A stretch of DNA of 64,000 nt. Origin: Candidatus Bathycorpusculum hydrogenotrophicum (lineage in GTDB: Archaea > Thermoproteota > Bathyarchaeia > Bathyarchaeales > Bathycorpusculaceae). Made by a program: the position numbers and the translations under genes. Within the stretch, counting starts at the first letter, position 1. The number at the start of each line of letters is the position of its first letter. The notes below the pieces were generated by a model. It did not search any database. It was given only the letters and a program-made list of their open reading frames with translations, and was not told the DNA's origin. Location: positions 1 to 64,000 of the forward strand of contig WRCX01000001.1 of assembly GCA_009783705.1 (NCBI GenBank), read 5' to 3'. Positions 36,381 to 45,665 of this stretch are shown here, in pieces.

Positions 36381-37004
36381 TTAGACAGAGAAGGGTTTGG
36401 CTTCTATTAGTGTAAGGGTTTCAAAAAACGGAAGACTACGTTCTGCTGTTACGCATGCACTGAGGCCCTGTTGGTTAAATCCGCTGAGGGTTTTTTCAAC
36501 GCCAGTTAGTGTGGACTGCATAAGAAGAACTTTGCCAGAGGACGTTAGGTATTCAGAAACCTCGGTTATGAATCGATCAACCACTCCTCGACCGTCTGCA
36601 CCGCCGGCCCAAGATCGCCCAATCCAAGTTGTCTCTTCACCTTGTTCAGAGGGCAGGTAGGGTGCATTGAACAATACTAAATCAAATCGAACATTGTTTT
36701 GCAGTGCACAAAACAGGTCGCCTTGCAGAAAAGCGATTTTGTCGGTTATATGGTTGATATGGGCGTTTTCTTTGGCACATCGAATGGCATAGGGATTTAG
36801 GTCTATTGCTGTTACGTCACCGCTTTTTTTTGCCGCCAGCACCGCAAGGATGCCGCACCCAGTGCCTAGATCTAAAACCCGCATGCCGGGGGTTATATGG
36901 AGATTTTCAGCAAAGAGAAAGGAATCCTCGGCGGGTTCATACACATCTTCATAAACATTAAAAGAAAATCCGTTAAATGCTAGGCGTTTAGTTGGGTAGG
37001 GCAT
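36381..37004 (-). CDS. HemK2/Mtq2-like class I methyltransferase
   Basis: 207 aa. SAM motif I DLGTGCGILAVLAAKK (46-61), acidic loop TAIDLNPYAIRCAKEN and the substrate motif FNAPYLP, a variant of NPPY that binds a glutamine amide. Homologues methylate the release factor GGQ glutamine, so this probably modifies aRF1. It starts 17 bp inside the end of ksgA and ends the SRP54-to-HemK2 series. Confidence 0.9.
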   Translation of the reverse strand: MPYPTKRLAFNGFSFNVYEDVYEPAEDSFLFAENLHITPGMRVLDLGTGCGILAVLAAKKSGDVTAIDLNPYAIRCAKENAHINHITDKIAFLQGDLFCALQNNVRFDLVLFNAPYLPSEQGEETTWIGRSWAGGADGRGVVDRFITEVSEYLTSSGKVLLMQSTLTGVEKTLSGFNQQGLSACVTAERSLPFFETLTLIEAKPFSV

Positions 37005-37806
37005 TTAGGATGGCTCCGAAATCTTGGGGGGTCAGTTCTCGGGGGCGGCGCTCTGCGAAAGGAAAAGATTGGGCTATTTTTTCTGCGGCTTGTTTGTCAA
37101 GTTTTAGGTTGTTGCGTAAGAAGGGTGTGATGGCTTTGGAAAGTTTTTTGTTGCGTTCGCTAAACAGCCATTTGGTTAACTGGATAAAGAGGCCAGGGTT
37201 TTTTATTTCAAAGGGTTTTTTGGTCCAAGGTTTGAGGCAGAGAATAGTTGAGTCTACCTCTGGGGGTGGATAAAATTTATCTTTAGGTACCTCATTGTGG
37301 AGGGTGACGTTTGCTTGTTGGTGGACAGCCACGGTTAGCCAGCTGTATTCTTCGCTACCCACGGTTGCGATGAGGCGTTTTGCGAATTCTTTTTGTACAA
37401 TCATCACTGTTGCGTTGACGTTTTGTTCTATGGTCCACATGACCAGTTGGGATGAGAGGTAGTATGGGGGTATGGCAATTACTTTGTTAAATTTGGGTAA
37501 TTGTACTTTTAGAACATCACCCGCTACAATAACTATGTTTGGTAGGTCTTGGGTGTTTTTACGCAGTATGGGGACAAATTGGGGGTCTTTTTCTACAGCT
37601 ATTACGGTGTGGCATTTGTTGGAGAGAAAGCAGGTGAGAAATCCAAAGCCTGCGCCTACATCTAAAACTGTATCGGAGGGGTTTAGAGTTGCGTATTCGC
37701 AGAGTTTAGAATAAAGGGTGGGGTCAATCATGAAGTTTTGACCCAAGAGTTTGTTGGGGGTTAGGTGATGGGTTAATAGCAGGGTTTGGATTTGCTCTTG
37801 GCTCAT
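36988..37806 (-). CDS. ksgA: 16S rRNA dimethyladenosine transferase (KsgA/Dim1)
   Basis: 272 aa. Dimethylates two adjacent adenosines in helix 45 of 16S rRNA. LLGQNFMIDPTLYSKL, SAM motif VLDVGAGFGFLTCFLS, acidic AVEKDPQFVP and the catalytic IPPYYLSSQLVM (NPPY-type) are present. C-terminal helical domain with KLSKAITPFLRN and FAERRPRELTPQDFGAI. Follows DUF655 by 8 bp, the standard archaeal neighbourhood. Confidence 0.95.
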   Translation of the reverse strand: MSQEQIQTLLLTHHLTPNKLLGQNFMIDPTLYSKLCEYATLNPSDTVLDVGAGFGFLTCFLSNKCHTVIAVEKDPQFVPILRKNTQDLPNIVIVAGDVLKVQLPKFNKVIAIPPYYLSSQLVMWTIEQNVNATVMIVQKEFAKRLIATVGSEEYSWLTVAVHQQANVTLHNEVPKDKFYPPPEVDSTILCLKPWTKKPFEIKNPGLFIQLTKWLFSERNKKLSKAITPFLRNNLKLDKQAAEKIAQSFPFAERRPRELTPQDFGAILNALPN

Positions 37807-37814
37807 CGTTATCC

Positions 37815-38390
37815 TTACTGTGCCCGTGTGAACAGTCGATACTTGCTGTCGCCTTCAAGCTCTTCGAGGACACGTTTGGTAATTAGCTTGACAGGGTTGG
37901 GTAACTCGGTGCGTTTCTGCAGATCCTCAAAGCTTTCAAAGGGTTTGCGTTGGCGTTCGTTTATGACCTGCCACATGTATTTTTTGCCTATACCTGGAAC
38001 CAATTCTAGGGCGTGCATGCGGGGGGTTATGGCGCGGGCAGTGTTGAAGAAGTTAACGAACCATTTTTCACGATTCTGTACCACTTTGGTTATGACGCTT
38101 GGGAGTTCGGCTCTTGCGGCGGCTGTTAATTCTTCATAGCCAATGCGACCGATGATGTAGGTGACTTCTTCGCGGCTGTTTTTGCCCACATAGACACGGT
38201 CGCCGGGCTTAAGCATTAGAGTTTCTTTAACTAGGGCTTCCAAGACAGTGAAGAATTCTTCACCGACACATTGAATAAGGGCGCCTGCACGGTAACCTGC
38301 TCTGCCAGTGGGGCGGAACCCTGGTTTGCCATGCGGAAGGAAGTCTAATACGTAAGCATTCTCTTCATAGCGTTTTTCCATGACTGCCAA
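37815..38390 (-). CDS. DUF655 family protein (putative RNA-binding, HhH-containing)
   Basis: 191 aa. N-terminal part has an OB-like beta pattern (YVLDFLPHGKPGFRPTGRAGYRAGALIQC). The C-terminal part contains a helix-hairpin-helix, LELVPGIGKKYMWQVINERQR, and KRTELPNPVKLITKRVLEEL. The family is archaeal and nearly always lies between rpoF and ksgA, as here; a role in RNA metabolism is suspected but not shown. Confidence 0.92.
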   Translation of the reverse strand: MAVMEKRYEENAYVLDFLPHGKPGFRPTGRAGYRAGALIQCVGEEFFTVLEALVKETLMLKPGDRVYVGKNSREEVTYIIGRIGYEELTAAARAELPSVITKVVQNREKWFVNFFNTARAITPRMHALELVPGIGKKYMWQVINERQRKPFESFEDLQKRTELPNPVKLITKRVLEELEGDSKYRLFTRAQ

Positions 38391-38448
38391 CTCGTATATC
38401 CTATAGAGTATTCTCTAGTCTAGTTAAAAATACTTTAGCCGCTCAGAG

Positions 38449-38787
38449 TTACTTGAGCAGGCGGTTCTCGTTTAAGAGTTCGACGATTTGGTTTAGTTTT
38501 TGGGCTTCGATGATTTTTTTGCCGCCGGCTAAGAAGATGCGGAGTTCATCTACGGTTTGGGGCATACAGTTTATGATTTGGACCGCTTCGGATTCGTCGA
38601 GTTCGTACTCTTTGGTGAGTTTCTGCAAGAGTTCCTCAGCTGCTTCCGGCTCTGCTTTTGTAAATTTGCTTACATAGTCAAAGGTGCGGCGCTGGAATTG
38701 GTCAAGGTTTTCTTCACCGATTGTTTCCAGTACTTTTTTAACCTGTGGCAGAGTTAGACGGTTTTCGCTTACTTCGCTCTTGCTCAT
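38449..38787 (-). CDS. rpoF: DNA-directed RNA polymerase subunit F (Rpo4)
   Basis: 112 aa. Rpo4 pairs with Rpo7 to form the polymerase stalk. The helical HRDC-like pattern is visible: LTLPQVKKVLETIG, QRRTFDYVSKFTKAEPEAAEELLQKL and AVQIINCMPQTVDELRIFLAG. Lies between L21e and DUF655 as in other archaea. Confidence 0.93.
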   Translation of the reverse strand: MSKSEVSENRLTLPQVKKVLETIGEENLDQFQRRTFDYVSKFTKAEPEAAEELLQKLTKEYELDESEAVQIINCMPQTVDELRIFLAGGKKIIEAQKLNQIVELLNENRLLK

Positions 38788-38797
38788 ATTTGTTCAC

Positions 38798-39094
38798 TCA
38801 CTGACCTGTGTATGGCTCTAGATGATCTGGGCGGACAATTATGGTTTTGGTGGCTTCTCCCTGTGGAACACTAATCACATAAGCTCTACCCCGTTTCTCT
38901 ATGATTTGGCCGATTTTACCGTGGAAACGTTTGTGGGGCATGCTCTTTTGGACGCTGGAATTCATTTTTATGATAACTTGATTACCAGCTTCGTATGGGT
39001 GTAGTAGTTTTCCGATTTGGGGTTTGCCTCTGGCGCGGGTGGGTTTGCGCAGAAGACTGCGTGTACCCGAGTAGTAGCCTTTTGAACCTCTCAT
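38798..39094 (-). CDS. rpl21e: 50S ribosomal protein L21e
   Basis: 98 aa: RGSKGYYSGTRSLLRKPTRA, KLLHPYEAGNQVIIKMN, MPHKRFHGKIGQI and VISVPQGEATKTIIVRPDHL. ATG 39094 is preferred over the TTG one codon earlier because AGGTGA lies six bases upstream. Directly follows pus10 on the minus strand. Confidence 0.96.
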   Translation of the reverse strand: MRGSKGYYSGTRSLLRKPTRARGKPQIGKLLHPYEAGNQVIIKMNSSVQKSMPHKRFHGKIGQIIEKRGRAYVISVPQGEATKTIIVRPDHLEPYTGQ

Positions 39095-39107
39095 CAATTT
39101 TCACCTG

Positions 39108-40439
39108 TTATTCCATTATTACATTGAGAACGTCAAGCTTAAGCGTCTTCGCTGGATTATCGAGCAAAGCTGAAACATTTGGTACTGTACGTCCTTCATC
39201 TCCAGACACCAATTCTTTTACATAGAGCCCGCCCTGACAACGAATTAAGAGCAGGGCCCGCTTAAGCGTCACCTTCTTAACTTCAAGCTTATATATGTAC
39301 CTTTCTCGAACAATGTCTGCCCGACGATGCACAACCCTAAGAGGAGTCTGTTGTTTAATCACGGTTCCGGAGAGCTTTTGTTCAATCAATCGTAAACCCT
39401 CCTCAGTAAGGTCTTTTTCGAATTCAGCCAACAGTCGATACTCTTTTTGAGCACTTTCACCCTTTTTGAGGTGACGCACATCATCTTTAACAGCAAAATG
39501 CAACTCAGAAACCTCAACCTTTCCAACGGCACCCGCATTAACAGCCGCGGCAATTTGCTCTAGATCCACAGACCGTTTCTTTGGTTTAGAGATCTCCACT
39601 ATAAAGGGACGCCCAGTGCCCAGCATACGAGCATCAATGTCTTCTCGCCCAGAAGCATGGAAAAAAGATTCCGCACCCTCGGTGGCTTCAAGCAGGGGCT
39701 TAGATGTATAGGCCTCAACGGATTCAGGATAGAGTTTACCAGTACCACCGCATTTGGAGCATCCTCGACCGCGACAAGAGCAGAGCCATTCAGATTGGGG
39801 AATCGTGCGAACAAGTTTACGGTATCGGCCCCCGACAAATAAGGGGTTAATTTGGAGACGGATTTTTTCTTCAAACGGATTTATTATTGCAACAACATCG
39901 GGTTTGAGGTATTCTGCCTCTTTGCCCGCAGCCTTAGCAAGGGCTTTACCCAACACGCGCCCAAATTCATGACGTATGCTCTCGCCGTATTGGATGTCTT
40001 GAGTGGCTTTGAATTCGTCCTCACGTTCCTCCACCGTAGTAGGCAACTCGATACCAACTAGAAAAGTGGAGAATTCGTAGCCTTCAAGGGCGGTTTGGGT
40101 TTTCTCAACCAAGTTATCGACTAGGTCAAATTTACCGTCACAGAGATAGCAGGTAACATCAGCGGTTTGTTTAGGACTGCGTTTTTTTAGGTGTTTGAGC
40201 GTTTGTTGCGCAGTTGCTGAGAAGCCGCTGGTTGCCAAAATTTTGAGACGCTTTATACCCTCAAGGTCTTTTTCTGCGGCGGCTAACTCACTGGCTTGCA
40301 TGGTTAGGGTGGTTTTCAATACAGCGCCGCGTACATTGTTTTCCATGTTGTAGCCCAAAGAGGCAAACTGTCGACCCAAGCAGTGATCACAAAGCGGGTA
40401 TTTACTGAGCAAATCATAGGCTTTCTCTAAAACATCCAT
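39108..40439 (-). CDS. pus10: tRNA pseudouridine synthase Pus10
   Basis: 443 aa. Makes pseudouridine 54 and 55 in the tRNA T-loop of archaea. The N-terminal THUMP-containing region has zinc ligands CDHCLGRQF and CYLCDGKF. The catalytic domain includes WLCSCRGRGCSKCGGTGKLY, the active-site aspartate in SGREDIDARMLGTGRPF and the C-terminal GLYVKELVSGDEGRT. ATG 40439 is chosen because GGTG lies six bases upstream; an in-frame GTG nine bases earlier abuts the SRP54 stop. Confidence 0.94.
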   Translation of the reverse strand: MDVLEKAYDLLSKYPLCDHCLGRQFASLGYNMENNVRGAVLKTTLTMQASELAAAEKDLEGIKRLKILATSGFSATAQQTLKHLKKRSPKQTADVTCYLCDGKFDLVDNLVEKTQTALEGYEFSTFLVGIELPTTVEEREDEFKATQDIQYGESIRHEFGRVLGKALAKAAGKEAEYLKPDVVAIINPFEEKIRLQINPLFVGGRYRKLVRTIPQSEWLCSCRGRGCSKCGGTGKLYPESVEAYTSKPLLEATEGAESFFHASGREDIDARMLGTGRPFIVEISKPKKRSVDLEQIAAAVNAGAVGKVEVSELHFAVKDDVRHLKKGESAQKEYRLLAEFEKDLTEEGLRLIEQKLSGTVIKQQTPLRVVHRRADIVRERYIYKLEVKKVTLKRALLLIRCQGGLYVKELVSGDEGRTVPNVSALLDNPAKTLKLDVLNVIME

Positions 40440-40448
40440 AATTGACAC

Positions 40449-41795
40449 CTAGAAACCCATTGGAGACATGCCTTTGCCGCCGCCCAAGCCGAAAGGTAAC
40501 TTCTTTTTGCGTTTAAACATCTTTAGCATCTTGCGCATCATAATGTATTGCTTGAGGAGTTCTTTAACGTCTTTTTCGGTAGTTCCTGAACCGCGGGCAA
40601 TGCGGCGGGCACGGGAACTGTTGAGTATTTTTGGGTTTTCTTTCTCTGCGGGGGTCATGGATTGGATGATTATTTGCCAAGTGTCAAGGCGGCCCTCGGC
40701 GTTGTTAAGCATGTCATCAGGAATGTTTTGCTGAGACATACCAGGAATCATTTTCATGACTTTGCTAAAGGGACCCATGTTTTTGACTGCTGCGAATTGT
40801 TCATACATATCGGTTAGTGTAAAGTTGCCGCTTAGGATTTCTTTGGCTTTTTTGGGCGGTACTTTAATTTCGGCGTCATGAACTTTTTCAAGAAGGGTTT
40901 CAAGATCGCCCATACCAAGGAGGCGGCCAACAAATCGAGAAGGTACAAAGGCCTCAAGGTCTTCGATTTTTTCGCCTGTGCCGATGAATTTTATGGGGGC
41001 GCCTGTGGCTGCGACTGCGGAAAGAGCGCCGCCGCCGCGGCTTGAGCCGTCGAGTTTGGTAACTATAATAGCGCCGATGGGAGTGGCTTCATGGAATGTT
41101 TTGGCTTGTGCAAGTGCTTGCTGGCCAATAGTGCCGTCAATAACCATGATAATCTCGTTGGGCTGAATGCCTTTCTCGATATCTTTCATTTCTTTGATAA
41201 GGTCTTTTTCTTCTTTGTGGCGACCTGCAGTGTCAACGATGATCAAGTCGCGGTCAGCAAACTGTTTGAAGCCTTCTTTGGCAACTTTGACAGGATCTTT
41301 GGCTTTGGGGTCTCCATAAATGGGAACGTTAATTCTAGCGGCTAGTTGTTGGAGCTGGGCATAAGCGCCGGGGCGAAAAGTATCTGCGGCAATTAAGCCG
41401 ACTTTTAAGCCGCGTTTTTGGAAGTATCGGGCTAGTTTGGAGGCATGGGTTGTTTTACCGGACCCTTGAATACCTACCAGCATGATGGTTTTCTTTTTGC
41501 CTGGCTCCACTTTGAGGGGAACCGGCTTATCTCCTATAAAACGGGTGAGTTCTTCGTAGACCACTTTTATGACATGTTCACGTCTGGAAACTCCGGGCGG
41601 CACCTTTTCTTTTAGGGCGCGTTCCTCGATGCTTTTACTGATTTGGAGCACCAATTGTACATTAACATCGGATTGAAGCAGTGCGCGTTGGATGTCGCGA
41701 ACCAGTTCCTTCACTGCGGCTTCGTCGACTACGCCGGCTTTGAAGAGCTTTTTTATGGCGCCCGTTAGGGAGGAACTTAATTTGTCTAGTGACAT
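40449..41795 (-). CDS. srp54: Signal recognition particle protein SRP54
   Basis: 448 aa. NG domain GTPase motifs: G1 GIQGSGKTTHASKLA, DTAGRHKEEKDL, TKLDGSSRGGGALS. The M domain carries the methionine-rich signal-binding helices (GPFSKVMKMIPGM, MMRKMLKMF) and the RNA-binding RRIARGSGTTEKDV. Delivers signal-anchor proteins to the Sec translocon. First gene of the series running to HemK2. Confidence 0.97.
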   Translation of the reverse strand: MSLDKLSSSLTGAIKKLFKAGVVDEAAVKELVRDIQRALLQSDVNVQLVLQISKSIEERALKEKVPPGVSRREHVIKVVYEELTRFIGDKPVPLKVEPGKKKTIMLVGIQGSGKTTHASKLARYFQKRGLKVGLIAADTFRPGAYAQLQQLAARINVPIYGDPKAKDPVKVAKEGFKQFADRDLIIVDTAGRHKEEKDLIKEMKDIEKGIQPNEIIMVIDGTIGQQALAQAKTFHEATPIGAIIVTKLDGSSRGGGALSAVAATGAPIKFIGTGEKIEDLEAFVPSRFVGRLLGMGDLETLLEKVHDAEIKVPPKKAKEILSGNFTLTDMYEQFAAVKNMGPFSKVMKMIPGMSQQNIPDDMLNNAEGRLDTWQIIIQSMTPAEKENPKILNSSRARRIARGSGTTEKDVKELLKQYIMMRKMLKMFKRKKKLPFGLGGGKGMSPMGF

Positions 41796-41993
41796 TAGAG
41801 TCTCCAGTCCTTACATTCTGTTTCTCTTTTAGATAAAGATTACACACTAAACCGGGTAAATTTGAATTTGCCGCCATTGCGTTTCAGTGAAGCCTCAGTT
41901 AAATTTCCCCATTAGCTATTCTTCACAATTCAGACGGCTCTTCATGCATCATTGGCTTCAATGAGAAGGCATCAAGATAGAACATAAACATTG

Positions 41994-42254
41994 ATGGAAA
42001 ATCTTAAAACCTTATACAAACAAACAGTTACAACAGCAGGTGGAAACTTGGGCGCTGAACGTGTAATTCATGCAACCATATTCATATTGTTACTGGCGGG
42101 GCTGGCGGCTCTATGCCTCTGGACAGTCTTGGGTTATATCCCATTTGAAGATAACAAGATTTTATTTATTGCTATTTTGCCGCTTAGCTGGGGAATAATA
42201 CTGCTTGCTATGTATTTGAGTTTTAGTAAACTGGGCTGGAAATGGTGGAACTAA
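41994..42254 (+). CDS. Small two-helix membrane protein
   Basis: 86 aa, family not recognised. Two strongly hydrophobic helices (about 27-48, ATIFILLLAGLAALCLWTVLG, and 57-77, LFIAILPLSWGIILLAMYL) with a lysine/tryptophan end (KLGWKWWN). An in-frame TTG precedes ATG 41994 by one codon; no ribosome site is visible. Lies in the divergent gap between SRP54 and aIF5A, alone on the + strand. Confidence 0.65.
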   Translation: MENLKTLYKQTVTTAGGNLGAERVIHATIFILLLAGLAALCLWTVLGYIPFEDNKILFIAILPLSWGIILLAMYLSFSKLGWKWWN

Positions 42255-42301
42255 TAGCCAAGTATGAAAAAGAGCTGTTGATAAAAGAAATGTAGAGGCG
42301 C

Positions 42302-42694
42302 TTATTTTGCGCGTACGATTTTGACTTTGCCAAGAATTCGCCAGTATTCTATTTCTGTGCCGGGAACCAGCTTGGCTTTAAGGTCTTCTTCTTCGGGGAA
42401 GGGCGCGTCAATATATTCGTAGGATTCTAAGTCCATAATTTGGACACCGGTGGGGTTAACTGCGAAGACTTGACCGGGTCGTTTGTCAATTATGGGGATT
42501 TCTGCGGTTGCGTCAACAGGTTTAACAAACTGACGTTTCTGGTCATCAAATACGCCGATGGCAACGATTCTGGCTTTAGCTGCACCGTGTTTGCCGGGCT
42601 TGGATTTAGCTATATCGACAATACGGCAGGGCTCACCTTCAATCATCATGTAGCCGCCGACGCGTAATTCTCCGACATCTACTGGTCTGCTCAT
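42302..42694 (-). CDS. eif5a: Translation factor aIF5A (hypusine-containing)
   Basis: 130 aa. Helps stalled ribosomes form difficult peptide bonds. The hypusination loop SKPGKHGAAKA carries the modified lysine (about K37); the N-terminal SH3-like domain (GELRVGGYMMIEGEPCRIV) and OB domain follow. Start at ATG 42694. Confidence 0.96.
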   Translation of the reverse strand: MSRPVDVGELRVGGYMMIEGEPCRIVDIAKSKPGKHGAAKARIVAIGVFDDQKRQFVKPVDATAEIPIIDKRPGQVFAVNPTGVQIMDLESYEYIDAPFPEEEDLKAKLVPGTEIEYWRILGKVKIVRAK

Positions 42695-43327
42695 ATATAA
42701 TCACCAATTTTCTAACAATGCATTCTCAACATCGCCATATATAGATTAAGGTATCTCCGAAGTATTGTAGACACAATTATCGCTTAATTTTCCACTCCAA
42801 ATAAAATTTTGATCCAACTCAGAATTAAGCTTGAACTTTAGAGAAAACCCTGAAAACAAAAAACCGCAGATAACCCCTCAGTCAGGCAAAGTTTTAGAAA
42901 GTCACATCAAGTCAAGTTCAATTTAGCTTCACTCATTGACAAGCTATTTATAAATAGGCTGTCGATGTATTGACAAGCTATTTATAAATGAGCTGTCAGA
43001 TACTAACGAGAAAACATCACCATTATACCAATTTGGCTATTTTTACTACTGATTTGATTTATTAGCTAATTCTGTAAGCCATACTAATTTTTATTTATTT
43101 CAGCCACAAAATACTCAGCAGAACTACCACTAAATTTAGCCTTTTTATCACTATTTCTTTCCCCCGCATCTCAAAACTGCGTATACACATGCTTTAATCC
43201 TAAAGCTTTCGTTTCAACCAACAAACATTAAGTATTATTTTATGAAGTTTATTTAAGGGCAAAAGAGCTCTGGAATAACTAGCTAAATTTTAATAGTGCT
43301 GTTGGGTTCCATAGTGCCGACTGAAAA
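42695..43327. promoter_or_regulatory. Long divergent intergenic region aIF5A/DUF2070
   Basis: 633 bp with no recognisable gene, very AT-rich. Its main content is a pair of 26-bp dyad elements (separate entry, 42938-42997). It must also hold the promoters of aIF5A on the minus strand and DUF2070 on the plus strand. Confidence 0.5.
42938..42997. repeat. Two 26-bp imperfect palindromes in direct repeat, 34 bp apart
   Basis: Copies at 42938-42963 and 42972-42997. Both begin GACAAGCTATTTATAAAT and end GCTGTC; they differ only at the two bases after TAAAT. Each is a near-perfect dyad (GACA-GC arms around TATTTATAAATA) and contains a TATA-like TTTATAAAT at its centre. A spacing of 34 bp is about three helical turns. 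This looks like a double operator or a pair of palindromic promoters. Confidence 0.75.
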
Positions 43328-45136
43328 ATGGAGACAGACCCTTCCCTTAGCAGCTCAATGTACAACGCTAAGAAGCATTATTCATCGTTGTTTAGTCTGC
43401 CCTCCTATGAGAAGTCTCTTCTCTACACTGCCGCTATATGTATCGTTGGCGCCAGCCTTGCTGCATACATATCTTCGGGTAGCGTTCTCAGTTTAGTTTT
43501 GGGCAGCATATTTTTTGTTGTAACAACGTCTACGGATTTGGTTATCAGCAAAGTTGTCCTAAGGGAAGATCCTATATTTATCCTGCGCAGAACCGCAGCG
43601 ACATCATTTGTTGGCTGGCTTATCTGGTTGGCGGTAATGGTATTAGGTGCGGTTTTAGGCTTGTTTTTTGACAGTATGTCTTGGACAAAGTTTGTGCTCT
43701 TAGGCTTCGCCGCTATTTTGACTCTGCGTTCGCTTGTGGTCATGGCAACCTCTGAGAGCACTCTATGGCGCCAGGTTATAGCAGTTTTGTTACAACCGGT
43801 TCTCTGTATTGTTGCTTTTTTGACTTTTTTGTGGGGTATCTCAGGGGGGCTTGGTTTGGGCGGTTTGTCGTTTATAGTCTTGGCACCAATCATCAGTTTC
43901 GGTGCAGTGTATCTGTTTTTGGGTTCCATTGATCGTTTGGGAAAGCCCTATGGGTTGGCATCTATGCCACTGTTTAAGGCGTTTATGCTTAATTGGACAA
44001 CGGGTCTTAATGCTCCGCTGGAGAAGCATCTTGAGGCTATGGGTGAGAATGCAGATATCGATGTAGCGTTGCTTAAATTTGAGGGTGCTAAGCCTAAAGC
44101 GGCGATCATTGTTCCTCAGGTGCATCCGGGGCCTTTCAAAAATATTGGCAGTAGTCTTTTGCCATCGATGCTTAAAAGTTGCTTTGAAGAAAAAGTGGGT
44201 GGTGTGGCCTGTACGCCTTTGGGTATTTTGGGGCATGAGTTGGATTTAGCGTCTCAAGCTCAAAACCAGCGGATAGTTAGTAAAGTAATATCTTCGGCCA
44301 AGTTTTCAGCGGGTTTGGATTTGGCCTCGCCTTTTGTGCGGGTTACTGATGGGGTTGCGATTGCATCTTGTCAAATTTTTGGTGATATGGCATTTCTTTC
44401 TTTTTCGCTTGCGCCCAAAACAACAGAGGATATGCCTCAAGAGTTGGGTCGGTTGGTGCGTGAGGAAGTCAAAAAGTATGGGCTTAAGCATGCGATGGTG
44501 GTTAATGCTCATAACTGTTTGGATGTAGTGGTGGATACTGAGGAGCACGTTGAAGAGCTTGGGCGGGCGGCAGTGAAGTGTCTTGAGCAGGTAGCACAGT
44601 TGGCGCGTAATCCCTTTAGAGTTGGCGCCGCTACGGTTTTGCCCAAAGAATTCACCTTAAAACAGGGTATGGGAACAGGCGGCATAACTGCTATTGTAGT
44701 TGAAGTTGAGAAACAAAAAACGTTATACATCGTTATTGATGGTAATAACATGATACCTCATCTGCGTGAAAAAATCCTTGCGGCCTTGGCGGCAGAGGGT
44801 TTTGCGCAAAGTGAAGTTTTCACCACCGATACCCATGCCGTTAGCGCGCTATCAACAGGCAGTCAAGGATACCATCCCGTGGGTGAAGCTATGGACCATG
44901 AGCGGCTTATTAAATACATAAAAAAGGCAGCCGAAAAAGCTGTGGCAAACTTGGAGGATGCTAAAGCAGGTTGTGTAGAGTTTGTTGTGCCGCAGGTTCG
45001 AGTCATTGGGGAAGAGCGGCTTGATGCCATAACAACACTTGTAGATAAGGCGATAGTACGGGCAAAAAAGGCAGCACCCATAGTTTTTGGTGTTGAGGGA
45101 CTGCTGCTTATTGTTTTGTTGCTGTTGTTGCTCTAG
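43328..45136 (+). CDS. DUF2070 family membrane protein
   Basis: 602 aa, archaea-specific. Several transmembrane helices fill about residues 30-215 (for example LYTAAICIVGASLAAYI, FVLLGFAAILTLRSLVV), followed by a large soluble domain with conserved AAIIVPQVHPGPFKNIGSSL, VVNAHNCLDVVV, TTDTHAVSA and GYHPVGEAM, whose histidines and acids suggest metal binding. A hydrophobic tail (VEGLLLIVLLLLLL) closes it. Function unknown in the literature I can recall. Its stop overlaps the convergent Nob1 gene by 4 bp. Confidence 0.92.
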   Translation: METDPSLSSSMYNAKKHYSSLFSLPSYEKSLLYTAAICIVGASLAAYISSGSVLSLVLGSIFFVVTTSTDLVISKVVLREDPIFILRRTAATSFVGWLIWLAVMVLGAVLGLFFDSMSWTKFVLLGFAAILTLRSLVVMATSESTLWRQVIAVLLQPVLCIVAFLTFLWGISGGLGLGGLSFIVLAPIISFGAVYLFLGSIDRLGKPYGLASMPLFKAFMLNWTTGLNAPLEKHLEAMGENADIDVALLKFEGAKPKAAIIVPQVHPGPFKNIGSSLLPSMLKSCFEEKVGGVACTPLGILGHELDLASQAQNQRIVSKVISSAKFSAGLDLASPFVRVTDGVAIASCQIFGDMAFLSFSLAPKTTEDMPQELGRLVREEVKKYGLKHAMVVNAHNCLDVVVDTEEHVEELGRAAVKCLEQVAQLARNPFRVGAATVLPKEFTLKQGMGTGGITAIVVEVEKQKTLYIVIDGNNMIPHLREKILAALAAEGFAQSEVFTTDTHAVSALSTGSQGYHPVGEAMDHERLIKYIKKAAEKAVANLEDAKAGCVEFVVPQVRVIGEERLDAITTLVDKAIVRAKKAAPIVFGVEGLLLIVLLLLLL

Positions 45137-45665
45137 TTTTGGCGTTTGGGTTTTCTTTTTAGATTGGTGCCGCAGATTTGGCATTCTTTAAATTTGCTAT
45201 CTGCGGGGTATTGTTTGTGGCAGGCGGGGCAGTATCGGATCCACTCAAGGAGACGTTTGATGCCAAAGGTGATTTGGGCGGAGAACTCTATACCCAGTTG
45301 TTTGGCGACGTTTTGAATAGAGTAGTCGTCTGTGACTATTTGTGGTGTTGTGCCTTGTTGTTTTAGTTCAAATGCCAGAGCTAAGAGTTGTAGATCGGTT
45401 TCGGAGAGTTTGTGGTAGTCGCCTGCTTTGCTAGCGGCTATTTTTGCTTCAGTTGCATATTGGGGGCTAGGTGTTCTAATTTGGACTTTGTTGCTTTCTA
45501 TGGCTGTTTGGAAACGCATTTTGACCATGCTGTTGCGCAGAATTTCTTCCTAACCTTGGGGACAGTTATCTGTTCGCAACTCATTGCAAAAGGATCAAAA
45601 CCCCCCAGAAACGCAGAGGTGTCTAACACAGCGATTTTTTTTGTGGTTGCAGGGGGTTGGGTCAT
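45133..45665 (-). pseudogene. nob1: rRNA maturation endonuclease Nob1, interrupted by a 1-base loss
   Basis: The gene begins at ATG 45665, overlapping the NAD kinase stop (ATGA), and reads KKIAVLDTSAFLGGFDPF (PIN-domain start with the first catalytic aspartate), SCEQITVPKV. From about 45550 the homologous sequence continues one frame over: EEILRNSMVKMRFQTAIES, SETDLQLLALAFEL, TDDYSIQNVAKQLGI and the zinc ribbon CPACHKQYP...CQICGTNLKRK. Total 533 bp is one base short of 178 codons, so a single-base deletion explains it. Nob1 makes the 3' end of 16S rRNA and is expected to be essential, so a sequencing or assembly error is likely. Confidence 0.85.

Noticed and set aside
43423-44548. Minus-strand frames across DUF2070
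   Set aside because: Translations are His/Lys/Thr-rich shadows; the plus-strand gene matches a known archaeal family over its full length.
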